Part shown: positions 22,522-33,719 of the stretch, in pieces | Numbering within the stretch: the stretch's first letter is position 1 | Layout: each line of letters starts with the position of its first letter | Notes under the pieces: model-generated | The model's input: the letters and a program-made list of their open reading frames with translations, nothing else | Database searches by the model: none | What the model was told of the DNA's origin: nothing | DNA from: Pegoplata infirma | Lineage: Eukaryota; Arthropoda; Insecta; Diptera; Anthomyiidae | DNA length: 64,000 nucleotides | Assembly (NCBI GenBank): GCA_963921195.1 | Contig: OY992539.1 | Coordinates: forward strand, 136,449,453-136,513,452 | Reading direction: 5' to 3' | Position numbers and translations under genes: made by a program

Positions 22522-22763
22522 ATATGAAGGGCTTACTGCAAGAACTTGATAAGCAACATTTTATTTTTTGGTGTTCTCCGCGTTCTACTGATGTTCCACT
22601 TACAGATTTTTGGCAAAAGTGTAGCTTAAACCCTTCGTACAAGTATCTTAAGTATGAAAGTTTACTAAATATATATTTTCTACATTATTTCAAAAGTTTT
22701 AAGGCAAAAATCACCATAAAACGAAATGTTGCTTATCAAGTTTTTACAATCAGCCCTTCATAT
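22522..22763. repeat. 242-bp foldback with 39-42 bp arms
   Basis: The left arm ATATGAAGGGCTTACTGCAA continues to 'cttgataagcaacattt'. The right arm (aaatgttgcttatcaag ... cagcccttcatat) is its inverted copy with a few mismatches. It lies inside the hAT-like element. Probably a small MITE; no target duplication resolved. Confidence 0.65.
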
Positions 22764-22969
22764 TTAACCTCCGGTTAGCATTAACCCCAATTTATCTTCC
22801 GGTTAGTTCGTTTGCGTTATCGGCCCTTAAAATAAAAAACAAATTTTTGTTCATTGCCAACCAATGATGAATAATATAAAATAAAGATTTTATATTATTC
22901 ATCAGTGATCGATTGTAAGCGATGTTATTTCCGTCTGTAGAAGACAAAATAAACGTGCTTCTCCGCTGG

Positions 22970-23700
22970 TACGAATAAGTCTTATGATCATAGGCTGGTT
23001 AAGTTCCTAAATGGGAAAAATCGGACCAGATGAAAAAAAGTTCCCCCCTGACAAAACTTACAAAACCCCAGAAAACCATATTTTATTTAATTTATATACC
23101 CTCCAACTACAGTATGGGAGTATACTCACTTTGTCATTCCGTGTGTAACGCATCAAAATATTGGTCTAGGACCCCTTAAAGTATATACATATATTTATGA
23201 TCAGTGATCGATTCTAAGACATTCTAGCGATGCAGTTCAAAATAAAAGAGCTAGACTCCCGAAATTTGGCACGAATATGTTTAATTTTCCTAGGCAGGTT
23301 AAGTTCGTAATTGAGAAAAATCGGACCAGGGGTAAAAAGTTCCCCAATGACATTATTTTACATGATTTTTTGTGTTTTTGTTTAACAAACGCAATATTTT
23401 TATGCTACAAGATGTTCAAAGTCCTGCATTTGGACACAAAGAATTGAAAAATGGCTTTCGGTCCTCCCTTTTTTGTGGGCGTGGATTAATTTTTTTTAAT
23501 TATGATAAACTTTTATTTCTTTAGTGCAAAGAGCATAAGACTGAATTTTTAAAATATATATTTCGAGAGGAAATGTGTCCCCCAATTACCAATACTGACC
23601 CCTTCCCCCCAAAAAAAAAACGCCGCTGCATTTTTTTTTCATGTTGGAGGGTATAAAAGATTAGGCACAGCCGAATTTAACACTCTTACTTGTTTTTTGT
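22970..23700 (+). repeat. Dispersed repeat block with 'aaaatcggacca' units
   Basis: Two related units occur at about 22970-23080 and 23270-23350 (aataagtcttatgatcata / 'ggttaagttcctaaatggga'). The reverse-complement relative is at 5920-6190. TATACCCTCCAAC near 23095 is inverted at 23645 (gttggagggtata), so 23095-23660 may be one element. The 3' words 'gccgaatttaacactctta' also occur at 11282. Confidence 0.5.
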
Positions 23701-24247
23701 CTATTTGTTTAGAAAATTAAACATTTATATGCCGTATGAAGGTCATTGACCAAGATTAGAAAATTCGATTTTTTTCGGTTCAAACCTTTTAAGAGCTTGG
23801 CTATAGCAAATAAAATTAAATATTGATAAAATTGTATTGTTTATTCGTAAATATAAATAAAATTAATTTCTTAACATATATGACGAGAGGAAAGGTGTTC
23901 CTTTCGATACCGCCCACCCTCCCCCTTAAAAAACAACCCCTAAAACATTCTTGCCAAGTTTTTTATTCCTGCCGATTTTTTTTACAACAGGACAAACAAT
24001 TTTGACCATTTTAACAAAGAAATCTGCTGATTTCAAACAAACAGCCTTAACATATTTCTCTATTAAAATGAGCAGATTTTTCTGCTGTCTTGACGGCTTT
24101 TTCAGGATATTCAGGATTATCCAGACAGAAATTTAGCAAACCGCGTCAGATATTATCAGCATATTTCTCAAATGGCTCAAAATGCATATTTTTTTGCTTA
24201 TTGGACAAAGGTGTCTCTACGAACATGAGTTCGTATTTGTTGAATTA

Positions 24248-24979
24248 CCCAGCAAAACTTTGGTAATGGGTAGTGATTATATAACACATTACCAGGTAAT
24301 GTATATACCTTATTTGTAGCATTATTTTAGGATGTCTTACCAAACATTTGTTCCACAACGTATTATTTTAAAGTAAAAAATAATGCATTACTAATAATTT
24401 GCTACTTAATGCATGATTATTGGAAAAATGTATTTCATATTTATTATTTCTAAACATTATATCATGGATGATTTATATTTGGTTACATTATGTATTATTT
24501 GAAAGTTTGAAATAATGCATTATTTATAATTAAATGCATAATGCATTACAATAACATAAAAAATAATTATTTTATAAAAAATGCATAAGTTTAAACTAGA
24601 GATGGGCTCACGACAAGAAATTTCTAACGACACACACTCACTAGCATATTATATCTACTTACACTCACTTACAATCACGTGAGTAAATTTAATACAAAAT
24701 TACTTTTTCACTACTCGTAACACCTTATATATTACGTTCTGGTATGCTATATTATATACCTTACTCGTAACCTATAAAATATCATATATTTTACACCTTA
24801 CTGGTATTCTTTGTTATAAATTTATGACTTATTTTATACCTTACTGGTATTCTATGTGATAATGTGGATGCATTACTTTGAGTCTCATCGCCTGTTAAAA
24901 TCATCAATGCTGCAATGTATAAAATAAGAGATCATATACCTTATTTTATACCTTATTTGGTAATCTAAGTTTTGCTGGG
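24248..24979 (+). mobile_element. 732-bp element with CCCAGCAAAACTT ends, copy 1
   Basis: It begins CCCAGCAAAACTTTGGTAAT and ends with the inverted 'ctaagttttgctggg', flanked by TA on both sides. It lies inside the 22212-25294 hAT-like element. Internally it has 'ctagagatgggctcacgaca' and 'cacgtgagtaaat', the words found at ends of other hAT-like elements here. A near-identical copy lies inverted at 25459-26191. Non-coding. Confidence 0.82.
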
Positions 24980-25458
24980 TACAATATTGCGTGAATGTTT
25001 AATTCTGAGTTATTTCATAGTATTTGATACTAGTACAAATATAAATATGTATAGAAAATGCACAGAATTTAGCCGTTTTTTAATTTTTTAAACTAATTTA
25101 TTATTTTTTACGCGTTTTTAACAATTTTTTTATTTTATTTATAATACCGGTACGTACCGGTATTAATGTTTCGGTAACGGTTCACCGTTACCGAAATAAT
25201 CGAAAATACCGTTACCTTTACCGTTACCGATATAAAAAATATGTAATACCAATACCGTTACCGATACCGTTATTCGTTTCGGTTGCCAACCCTGCTTAAA
25301 ACTATTTTCAAAAATAATCATAAAATCATATTGTTTGTAAAAACTTACAAAGAGTGTTTAATAAACTCACATATGATTTTATATTTCTGCAAAATTTATG
25401 GCCAATCATCTTAGACGCCCCACTAAAAACTCGTAAAAATCGATTAAAAAAAAAATAT

Positions 25459-26191
25459 CCCAGCAAAACTTAGATTACCAAATAAGGTATAAAATAAGGT
25501 ATATGATCTCTTATTTTATACATTGCAGCATTGATGATTTTAACAGGCGATGAGACTCAAAGTAATGCATCCACATTATCACATAGAATACCAGTAAGGT
25601 ATAAAATAAGTCATAAATTTATAACGAAGAATACCAGTAAGGTGTAAAATATATGATATTTTATAGGTTACGAGTAATGTATGTAATATAGCATACCAGA
25701 ACGTAATATATAAGGTGTTACGAGTAGTGAAAAAGTAATTTTGTATTAAATTTACTCACGTGATTGTAAGTGAGTGTAAGTAGATATAATATGCTAGTGA
25801 GTGTGTGTCGTTAGAAATTTCTTGTCGTGAGCCCATCTCTAGTTTAAACTTATGCATTTTTTTATAAAATAATAATTTTTTATGTTATTGTAATGCATTA
25901 TGCATTTAATTATAAATAATGCATTATTTCAAACTTCCAAATCATACATAATGTAACCAAATATAAATCATCCATGATATAATGTTTAGAAATAATAAAT
26001 ATGAAATACATTTTTCCAATAATTATGCATTACGTAGCAAATTATTAGTAATGCATTATTTTTCACTTTAAAATAATACGTTGTGGAACAAATGTTTGGT
26101 AAGACATCCTCAAATAATGCTACAAATAAGGTATATACATTACCTGGTAATGTGTTATATAATCACTACCCATTACCAAAGTTTTGCTGGG
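25459..26191 (-). mobile_element. 733-bp element with CCCAGCAAAACTT ends, copy 2 (inverted)
   Basis: An almost exact inverted copy of 24248-24979, 480 bases away, with only scattered mismatches. Flanking dinucleotides are AT on both sides rather than TA. It lies outside the right end of the hAT-like element, so the two copies are either independent insertions or the result of a local inverted duplication. Together they make a palindrome of about 1.9 kb. Confidence 0.82.
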
Positions 26192-26898
26192 ATGATGCAA
26201 AAAATTAACTTTGTTTAATAAAAGTTTATGACTTTCAAGCAACCTAATACCACCGCCTTAGATAATAATAAAAGCAAAATTTATTTTTTTACTTGATTGA
26301 TTGACTGATCTACATCATTATGATTGTGATGATGATGCTGTCGGTGCTGAAACCAAGAATTAAAAAAAAATCAACATCATATTAAATCTTTGATCTTTAT
26401 TAATCTTTCAATTGGAGATGCAAATCTGTAGCAGACATCAAAAACAACAGAAGCAAAAAAAAAAATGAATCAACAAAATTTTTAATATTTTGATCTATAA
26501 ATAAAGGTGTCAGTATGTTTTGAAAGTTTATTTATTTAGAGTTTTTTTTTTCTACACTATATAAACGCCACCAGATGGCGCTGTCAAACCACAAATTAAA
26601 ACATTTTCCTTGTGCTTTTATGTCTCAGACTATTGTGCATGTACTTATTTGTTTTAGATTGATTTCAAATGTTTGAGATCCCAGCAAAAAAATACCAACT
26701 TCCCAGCAAAAATAAATCGAGATTTTGGCAGCTCATCTTCTTTTTATAGCATACCGTAGCGCATCCAATGAAAGCTCTTTAGGATGCAGTAAAAGTAAGG
26801 GAAAAATTTTTAATTTTTTGTCAAACGATTTTCAAAATATTGCTACTTGAAATTTGCAAAAAAAAATATTAAAATGTCTTTCCCTTGACCATTTTATA
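26192..26898. other. Non-coding sequence with a CTCF-like motif
   Basis: No gene. Contains CCCAGCAAAA twice near 26681 and 26702 (the end word of the elements just upstream), and the motif at 26568-26582. Otherwise AT-rich. Confidence 0.45.
26568..26582. promoter_or_regulatory. CTCF-like motif (perfect consensus match)
   Basis: CCACCAGATGGCGCT matches CCASYAGRKGGCRSY at all 15 positions. The word GCGCCATCTGGTGGC is GC-rich in an AT-rich context. It lies outside the elements I can delimit. Resemblance only; occupancy is untested. Confidence 0.4.
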
Positions 26899-28098
26899 CA
26901 CGGAAATGGTCAAGGGGGAAAAATTGAGTAATTTCTTAAATTGACGAAATTAAAAATTTACTCAAAAACTAAAAAAAAAATTGAGTAAATAAATTAATAA
27001 TATACAAATTAAAATTTTTTTTTTTCATTTTTTTTTTATTCCCTTAGTGGCTTAACAAAAAATTATTTTTAGACTCATTAGAGTGCTCCTCTCCACGGAA
27101 ATCTTTATTATGAATTCTCATTTAGTTTATAGTTTTTTGTATATGTATATGAAACTACTTAGGTAGCGTAATAAATACAACTGGAGGCTCTAGCGAAGAT
27201 ATGTCCAGCCGTATCGTAAAAGCCAGACAATTATTTGGGCAACTAAACAACGTATGGAGATCGAATCAAATTTCAAAGCGTACCAAAAAAGTCTTTACAA
27301 CTCGTGCGTAAAATCGGTACTCCTGTATGGGTGCGAAATATGGAACGCTGCACCCAGAGATCTTAATGCCCTTCAAGTTTTCTCCAACCGTTGTCTGCGT
27401 AGAATCATGCGTATCTGCTGGCCATCAACTATAAGTAATATACGGCTCTGGGAAATAACCAAACAGCAGCCAATCGCAAAAAAAATACAAAAGAGAAAAT
27501 GGAGATGGATAGGTCACGCTTTACGTAGACCTCAAAGCGATGTTACAAGGCAATCCCTCGACTGGACCCCACAGGGAACCCGCAGAAGAGGCCGTAGTTC
27601 CCATACATAGCGTCGGCAGCTGGAAAGTGAAGCCATCAGAGTTAATAAATCTTGGAACGAGCTTAAGCACTTAGCATTAAATAAATCTAATTGGAATACA
27701 TTTATTGAGGCCCTATGCTCTTTATAGGATCAACAGGAACCCATATATATATATTTGAAAGTTTAAAATCATTTTTATTAAATGTTCCTTCGTCTTTAAA
27801 ACATAAATATAATTGGTAAAGTTTGAAAAAACATTTTTTTTTATGAAAAAAAAAATGTGAAACTTTTCTAAACATTTTAAAAAATAAATTGGTAAATTTT
27901 AAATAAATTTATACTTGACAGAATTAAAAAGTTATTTAAAAAATCTAAAAACTTTAAGTAAAGTATTAATTGTGTCAATTAAAAATTTTTTTGTAAGCAT
28001 TTAATAAGTTTTTATTTAAAGTGAACTCAATATTATTTAATCATTTACTGGTGCAAAATTGAGTAATTTTTTACTCAATTTTATATTTTTTTTCTGTG
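26899..28098. mobile_element. Probable MITE (CACGGAAA ... TTTCTGTG) interrupted by an RTE-like fragment
   Basis: The left end CACGGAAATGG and the right end TTTTTTTTCTGTG are roughly inverted and flanked by TA. The subterminal word aaaattgagtaattt appears on both sides in opposite orientation (26935 and 28055). The retrotransposon fragment at 27165-27735 lies in the middle. The ends are short, so the call is tentative. Confidence 0.45.
27165..27735 (+). pseudogene. C-terminus of an RTE/SR2-like non-LTR retrotransposon
   Basis: The plus strand reads MSSRIVKARQLFGQLNNVWR, then after a frameshift near 27285 SCVKSVLLYGCEIWN and KWRWIGHALRRPQSDVTRQS, then DWTPQGTRRRGR, a TAG where Trp is expected, and ELKHLALNKSNWNTFIEALC before the natural stop at 27726. 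This layout (LLYG.E.W, WRWIGH.LR, TRQ..DW.PQG.RRRGR) is typical of the region after the RT in RTE/SR2-type elements. The catalytic core is absent. One frameshift and one stop make it a pseudogene. Confidence 0.75.
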
Positions 28099-29246
28099 TA
28101 GGATGGAATCGATAAATTGTCACAAATTGAAACCAAATTTTTTTTTGTTGGGTTATCAATGTTATTATTTTGTTTAATAATGTTTATTATGACTCGATCT
28201 AAGTTTTTCTTTATCGTTTCAATTTCATTGAAAAAAAATATTCTTGAATCTTTTTCTATATTTTGTTCAGTTTATTATTTTAAGTTCTTGTAGCAAAACA
28301 TTGTATTCCTTCTGTGTGTGTTGTGAAATCAATCAAAAAGTTTTTTCTTTTGTACCGCCCTTTTAAAAATGCAATAGATTTTTTATTTGATTTAAAAATT
28401 GTGTTGCAAAAAAACGGAATTTTAATATAATTTTCAAGAGTCCTAGTTGGGGTCGCCAAAAGAGTTTGATTTGGCTTGATTTTTTAGTCAGTGTCAATTA
28501 TCAAGAAAAAGTTTGATTTGTCAAACCAAAATCAAATTTTAAAAATTTGCCACTAAATTGCAAAAAGTATATACAAATAAGAGTATTCGTCAGCTAAATT
28601 TCGGAGGCACTCCTCTCTGGAATTTTGGTCCTTAAATCGGCTTATCTCGAGCATGTTTTGAGAGAAAAAATTTGGAAAAAAGTGATAAAACACATCGAAA
28701 AGTGAAAAAAAACACATCGAAAAGACAAAAAAACATATCGAAAAGACAAAAAACTCATCGAAAAGACAAAAAAACTCATCGAAGAACAGAAAAAATAAAG
28801 AGGAATTAAAGAAAACACATCGAAGAAAAAAAAAGACAAAGAAGAAATAAATATGAAAATGTCAAACTAAAAGTACTGTCAGATATTCAGTGAGAGGATT
28901 CGAGCAATTCCATGAGAGGGTGAGAGCTAATAGTACGCTAATTAAAGACTTTTTGAAATAATCCGACTTGTTAGTAGACTACTAGTGGGACGAATACTCT
29001 TATTTTTCCATACTTTTTGTAAATTGTCACGAAAAAATCAATAAAAATGTATAAAAATAAATCTAAATTTTGGCGAAGTGGGGAAAATTTTAAGATTTTT
29101 TTTATAAAACCTTAAATATTTTAACGAAATAATGATACGATTGAATGCTTCAGCCATTCAAAAAAATAAAACAGTCACATTTTAAATCACTGTATTCTAA
29201 AACACTCTATTCTCTGAAGTGAATGATTTTGTGTAAGAGAAGAAAC
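28099..29246. other. AT-rich sequence with a short minisatellite (28675-28850)
   Basis: No gene. Bases 28675-28850 repeat 'cacatcgaaaagacaaaaaa' with variation, about 7 units of 20-24 bp. The 65-codon Phe-rich open stretch on the minus strand over this array (28642-28839) is its by-product. The rest is T/A-rich. Confidence 0.55.
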
Positions 29247-29439
29247 CAGGGGATTATCCAGGATTTTATTTCGGTGGGGGCCCAACAATTTTTCTCGATT
29301 TATTCCTTAAACTGAATGTAACACAATTAAAATCTTAATTTTTGTGTAAGATTAAAACTGTTGGGGGGAAAAAATTAAATTTTTTTTATATTTTAAAATG
29401 TTTTGAGAGACTTAAGCCTTTTTTTAAAGTGTGAATTGT

Positions 29440-31460
29440 ATCAGATTCTGATACATTTTTACAAAGAAAATTATCATAATCTGATTTTTTTTTTTTTTTA
29501 AGAAAAGTCTTAGATTTTATGACAATTTCCAGTTAAGACAGTTTTTGTTATAGAAAAGGTCAAAGACTCTACATCTTATTTCCAATGGAAAACGTTTCTC
29601 GGAAAAAAGTCACTTTAGAAAATGATTCTATAAACATATTCATGAAATACATTTTCCCAGAATCTGAGATATTTCTAGTCTAGCACATTTTCTCAGATTC
29701 TGAAACATTATACACAAAAAGTTTTAGATTCTGAGAAAATCTTCGCTTTTTCTATAAGAAAAATAATTGAGATTCTGAGACCTTTTTAAAAAGAAAACAG
29801 TATAAAAAAGTCTTATATTCTAAAACCTTTTTCCTAAATAAAAACTCTCGGATTCTGAGAAAATTTTCCTATAAAAAAGTCTAAGATTCTTAGACATTTT
29901 TCCTACAGAAAAAGTATCAGATTCTTAGACATTTTTCCTATAGAAAAAGTTTTTTAATTCTGAGAAATTTCTTAGATTCTGAGACATTTCTCCTATCGAA
30001 AAAGTCTCAGATGCTTAAACACTTTTCCTGTGGAAAAAGTCTCAAATTCTTAGACATTTTCCTATAGAACAAGTCTCAGATTCTGAGACATTTTGCCTAT
30101 AGGAAATTATCAGATTCTGAAACATTTTTCATATAGAAAAGCCTTAGATTCTGAGACATTTTTCCTAAAGAAAAATCTCAGATTCTGAAATATTTTTCCC
30201 ATAGAAAAATACTCAGATTCTAAGACATTATTCTTATAGAAAAATATATTTTTGCAATAGAAAAAGTCTCAGATTTTGAACATTTTTCTATACAAAAAGT
30301 CTCAGCTTGTGTCTCTGAGATATTTTTCCTATACACAAAATCGTAGATTTTGAGATAATTTTCCTTAACCCATTTCGATCCTCTGTTCGATTTTTCGAAC
30401 AGTAGAGAACACCTCTTTCAAAAAAATATTTATGTATGAAAGAGGTCGAATTTCGGGTAAATGTGGTTACGAATGTTAAGATTCATCTTTCTGCAATAAA
30501 AAAAAAATATCCCCGCTTGACCATCGCAATTTACTTGTCCATGAAATGCAATGCAAATCAGGACAGAAATTGTTTCAAGCAAAAACGAAAATTTAGCATT
30601 TTTTGATTTTCGGCTTTTATTTTTTTTTGACTAATTTAAAATTTTTTAGATTTAATTTATTATTCAATTCCACTAATTTTAATTACTTTGAAACTATTTA
30701 TTTTGAAAACAATGAAATAAATTCATAAAATAGCAAATAAATCCAAGTATTAAAATTGCATAAAAAGTTGAAAAGCAGGCTTTTCTCGGAAAACGGAACA
30801 TTGGAAAATTTTTTTGACAACATTTTTGAGATCAGCGGGTGCTAATTACCATAAAAAAGTACCTTTTACCAAAAAAGAAAAATAAAATTGAATCTTGGTC
30901 CAAAATGGGTTAAGAAAAATTCGTTGATTCGGAGACATTTTCCTCGATTGAAAGAAAAATTCTCAGATTCAGAGACATTATTCCTATAGAGTTCTCAGAT
31001 TCAAAAACATTTTTCATGTAGAAAAGTCTCAGATTCTAAGAATTTATTTTTATAGAAAAAATCTCAGATTTTGAGACATTTTACAGATTCAGAGACATTA
31101 TTCCTATAGAAAGTTCTCAGATTCTAAAACATTTCATATAAAAAGGCCTCAGATTCGAGAATTTTTTTATAGAAAAAGTCTCAGATTCTGAGAAATTTTT
31201 GTTTTAGGAAATAGTCTCGTTCTGAGACATTTTTCTAAAAGACAAAGTCGCATTTTAAGATTTGACTACATTTTACTTACAATTAGGTTCATTTTTTATG
31301 TACATAAAACGTCAGGTTATTTCATTAGAATCTGAAGTTAAAAAGTTTCAAATTTTAAGAAAAAATTTTCAAATTTTGAGATTTTTTTAACAGAAAAATT
31401 TTCAGTTTCAAAACATTTTTCTTCAAAAAGTTTCGATTCTTAATGTTTTTCGATTTTGTT
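29440..31460. repeat. Degenerate 35-bp tandem repeat with a 15-bp palindrome
   Basis: The unit approximates TCTCAGATTCTGAGACA then TTTTTCCTATAGAAAAAG. TCTCAGATTCTGAGA is a palindrome around one central base. Units run 29440-30364 and resume at 30914-31460 after the nested MITE. Related units occur at 37155-37510 and, more weakly, around 46010-46260 and 47180-47290. No coding. Confidence 0.85.
30369..30909. mobile_element. 541-bp piggyBac-like MITE
   Basis: The ends CCCATTTCGATCC and GGTCCAAAATGGG are inverted (7 exact bases, then partial). Each is directly flanked by TTAA (30365-30368 and 30910-30913), the strict target of piggyBac transposases. It interrupts the 35-bp tandem repeat, so it is younger than that array. 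A 'gttcgatttttcgaac' hairpin lies near the left end. No coding. Confidence 0.8.
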
Positions 31461-31570
31461 TAAGAAGTTTTTTAATATTGTACTTGTTATTTGATACCAA
31501 ATCCTGAAATTTGTGAAATCATTTCGGGGGGCCCCGGGCCCCCACCCCTGTATACGCCACTGGAAGAAAC

Positions 31571-33208
31571 GAATACATTCGTGCACATGTCTGGTACCGA
31601 TTTAATTGAATGCCGTTCTTTGATAATGTCACTTGAGTTTCTCAAAAGCGAACAAACTTGAAAGCGATTTATCTTTATTATTATTCAGTTATAGCATATT
31701 TAGAAATTTTCTGCAGACAATTTCGCAAAAATTGGCCTGCAGAATTTTCCGGCAAATGGCGTCTGATTAGGGCCCATATTCTGAATTTCACAACGAAGCA
31801 CAGAAACGGACGTGAATGAAAGAGAAAAATCTGGCCAAATTTTTAACAACAAATTTCTTAGCGAACATTTATTACCGATTCACTTAGATGACTTTCTTTA
31901 TTCATAAATTAACAACACAGAATAAAAAAATAAGTAAACCGTTATTGTATTAACAAACAATTTAATTGTATTGACAAATTATGTTGTTAAATAAAAATAT
32001 CAATTATTTTATTTTTCAATATAGATAAATTGTTTGTTAATACAACAACGATTTAATTGAAAATGAGCCCAGAAAATATCTTCCATAAATTTATGAAACA
32101 GAGTTGTAGCCGGATTTCGAGTCCATTTTCATCCAGAAGTTAGGTCGAATGATATTTCAACTGCAATTTAAATTTTATAAATAAAATACACGCACTAAAA
32201 ATATATTGAGATTTAAAAAAAAAAATACCTGAGATTTTGATTATGTTTTTTTATCTTTTTTTTTTTGCGTAAAAGAAAATAGTAGAAATATAATTTGAAA
32301 ATCACTCCTTTTTTGGAATTATTAAAATCTTTTAAAACTACAATAAATTTTTTTCAAAAATGTTCATGTGACTGACGTTTTTATTTTTACCATAAGTCTT
32401 CAAACTGGCACCATAATGTCAGACATACATATCGAAAGATAGGAAAACACGTAAATCGAAAAACCACAAACTTAGATGACCAAAAAAAACTAAAACACAT
32501 GAAGAGTAATAATCAAGGAAAGGACTTTCATTAAAATGCATGTTTTTTTTTTCTGTTAGTTGTAGAACAGCATATACCAAATATCTTTGCAAATTAAAGA
32601 ATTTGCTTTAAAATGGCATCAATTCTTTAGTGCATATTTTTGCATATTTTGCTAAACATGCCTATTTTTGAATATTTTGCTAGTATTCTGCTATAAATGT
32701 TTATTTTTGGGTCATATTTTGTATAAAATTTTAGTTTTGACTTTTTTTTTAATTTTTTATGATTTATTTTTTATTTTTTGCCTGTTGAGCAGGCCTAACA
32801 ATTTTTTTTTGTGGTCAAATACTTCCCTGGCCGAAATGACTTTTTTCGTCAATAAGCTAACAAAGTAAAAAAATATTTAAAAAAAAAATAATTTTTAATT
32901 TATTTCAAATATGCATAATTTTTATAATTGTTAGTGCATGTTTTTGTAGTTTTATGTGCATATTTCAAAGAGTTTTAGTGCATATTTTAGGCTCCTAAAA
33001 CATAGTTTTTTAGTATATGAACGCCCTGTCCCTGGTAATAATCATCATCACCACCATCGTCTTCCATAGCTATTAAAGCAATTATGTAGCCACAACACCA
33101 CAACTGCTTTTCCATTACCGTCAGTCAGTCATTCGTTCACTCACTCACTACCAACCACATTCGATTACAACTCACACCCGATATCTTTTCATTCACATTG
33201 AATGCGAC
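31571..33208. other. AT-rich sequence with a 'tgcatatttttgcatatttt' repeat region (32545-33040)
   Basis: No gene. Bases 32545-33040 carry repeated 'gcatattttg' words and 'aaaatggcatcaattcttta', and end near 'gaacgccctg'. The same features occur at 46975-47905 (aaaatggcatcgattctta ... 'acttgcccta'), so these are two relatives of one non-autonomous element. Ends are not resolved. The flanks (31571-32540) look unremarkable. Confidence 0.45.
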
Positions 33209-33215
33209 AATAAGT

Positions 33216-33712
33216 GTGTTCCACAACTTTCCGGGTAAAGTTCGGTAAAATGAGAGCAAATCAAAAAACCTCTCACGATACCACAAAAATACACAAAAGT
33301 ACGGGAACGCTAAAAACCACATTTCAAGCCCAAAATAATAGAAAATGTAAACAAACCAATAACGCTAAAATATTTTCGTAAGAAAAATTACTTTAAACAA
33401 GAAAACAAATTGTAAAAGTTTATTTTAATAACAAATTATCTTTTTTTGTATTGAAATAACGCATTTCCTTGGTTTAGTTCTTTATTTTATTTAAATTTCC
33501 AATTTAGCTTCACAAAAAAAAATCAGCTGTGTTTTCAACATCTGACTGTTACCATTTTACCCGAAAGAAAAGTGCGGGTAAGTTCGGTAAAATGAGAAAC
33601 TAATTTATTCTCTCAAAAACTCTCTCATTTACCCAATTTTTGCGTACGGGAACGCTTTTCGGGCTGGTTTGGGTACCCGCGGGCACCCGCGGTAACGTTG
33701 TGGAACAGACCT
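33216..33712. mobile_element. 497-bp MITE with TGTTCCACAAC ends
   Basis: TGTTCCACAAC near the left end is inverted at the right end (gttgtggaaca). AATAAGT is present on both sides (33209-33215 and 33713-33719), a 7-8 bp duplication. Inside, 'gggtaaagttcggtaaaatgag' occurs near the left end and again near 33580, and 'acgggaacgct' occurs twice. GC content rises at the right end (gggtacccgcgggcacccgc). Non-coding; hAT-like by duplication length. Confidence 0.7.
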
Positions 33713-33719
33713 AATAAGT

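Larger units (their letters stand above)
22212..25294. mobile_element. 3.1-kb non-autonomous hAT-like element
   Basis: The left end is CAGTGTTGGCTACCGTTACC. The right end is inverted (ggttgccaaccctg, that is CAGGGTTGGCAACC). It is flanked by a perfect 8-bp duplication CTTAAAAC (22204-22211 and 25295-25302), typical of hAT transposition. Both ends carry clusters of GTTACCG / CGGTAAC words, which in hAT elements are often transposase-binding subterminal repeats. No transposase remains. The interior holds a foldback (22522-22763), old repeats (22970-23920) and a nested element (24248-24979), which account for its size. Confidence 0.88.
29247..31562. mobile_element. 2.3-kb non-autonomous hAT-like element
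   Basis: It starts CAGGGGATTATCCAGGAT and ends CCTGTATACGCCACTG, giving the CAG...CTG termini common in hAT elements. It is flanked by a perfect 8-bp duplication GAAGAAAC (29239-29246 and 31563-31570). A G/C-rich patch lies just inside each end (ggtgggggccc / gggggccccgggcccccacc). The interior is made of a degenerate 35-bp tandem repeat and carries a nested piggyBac-like MITE. No transposase. Confidence 0.85.
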
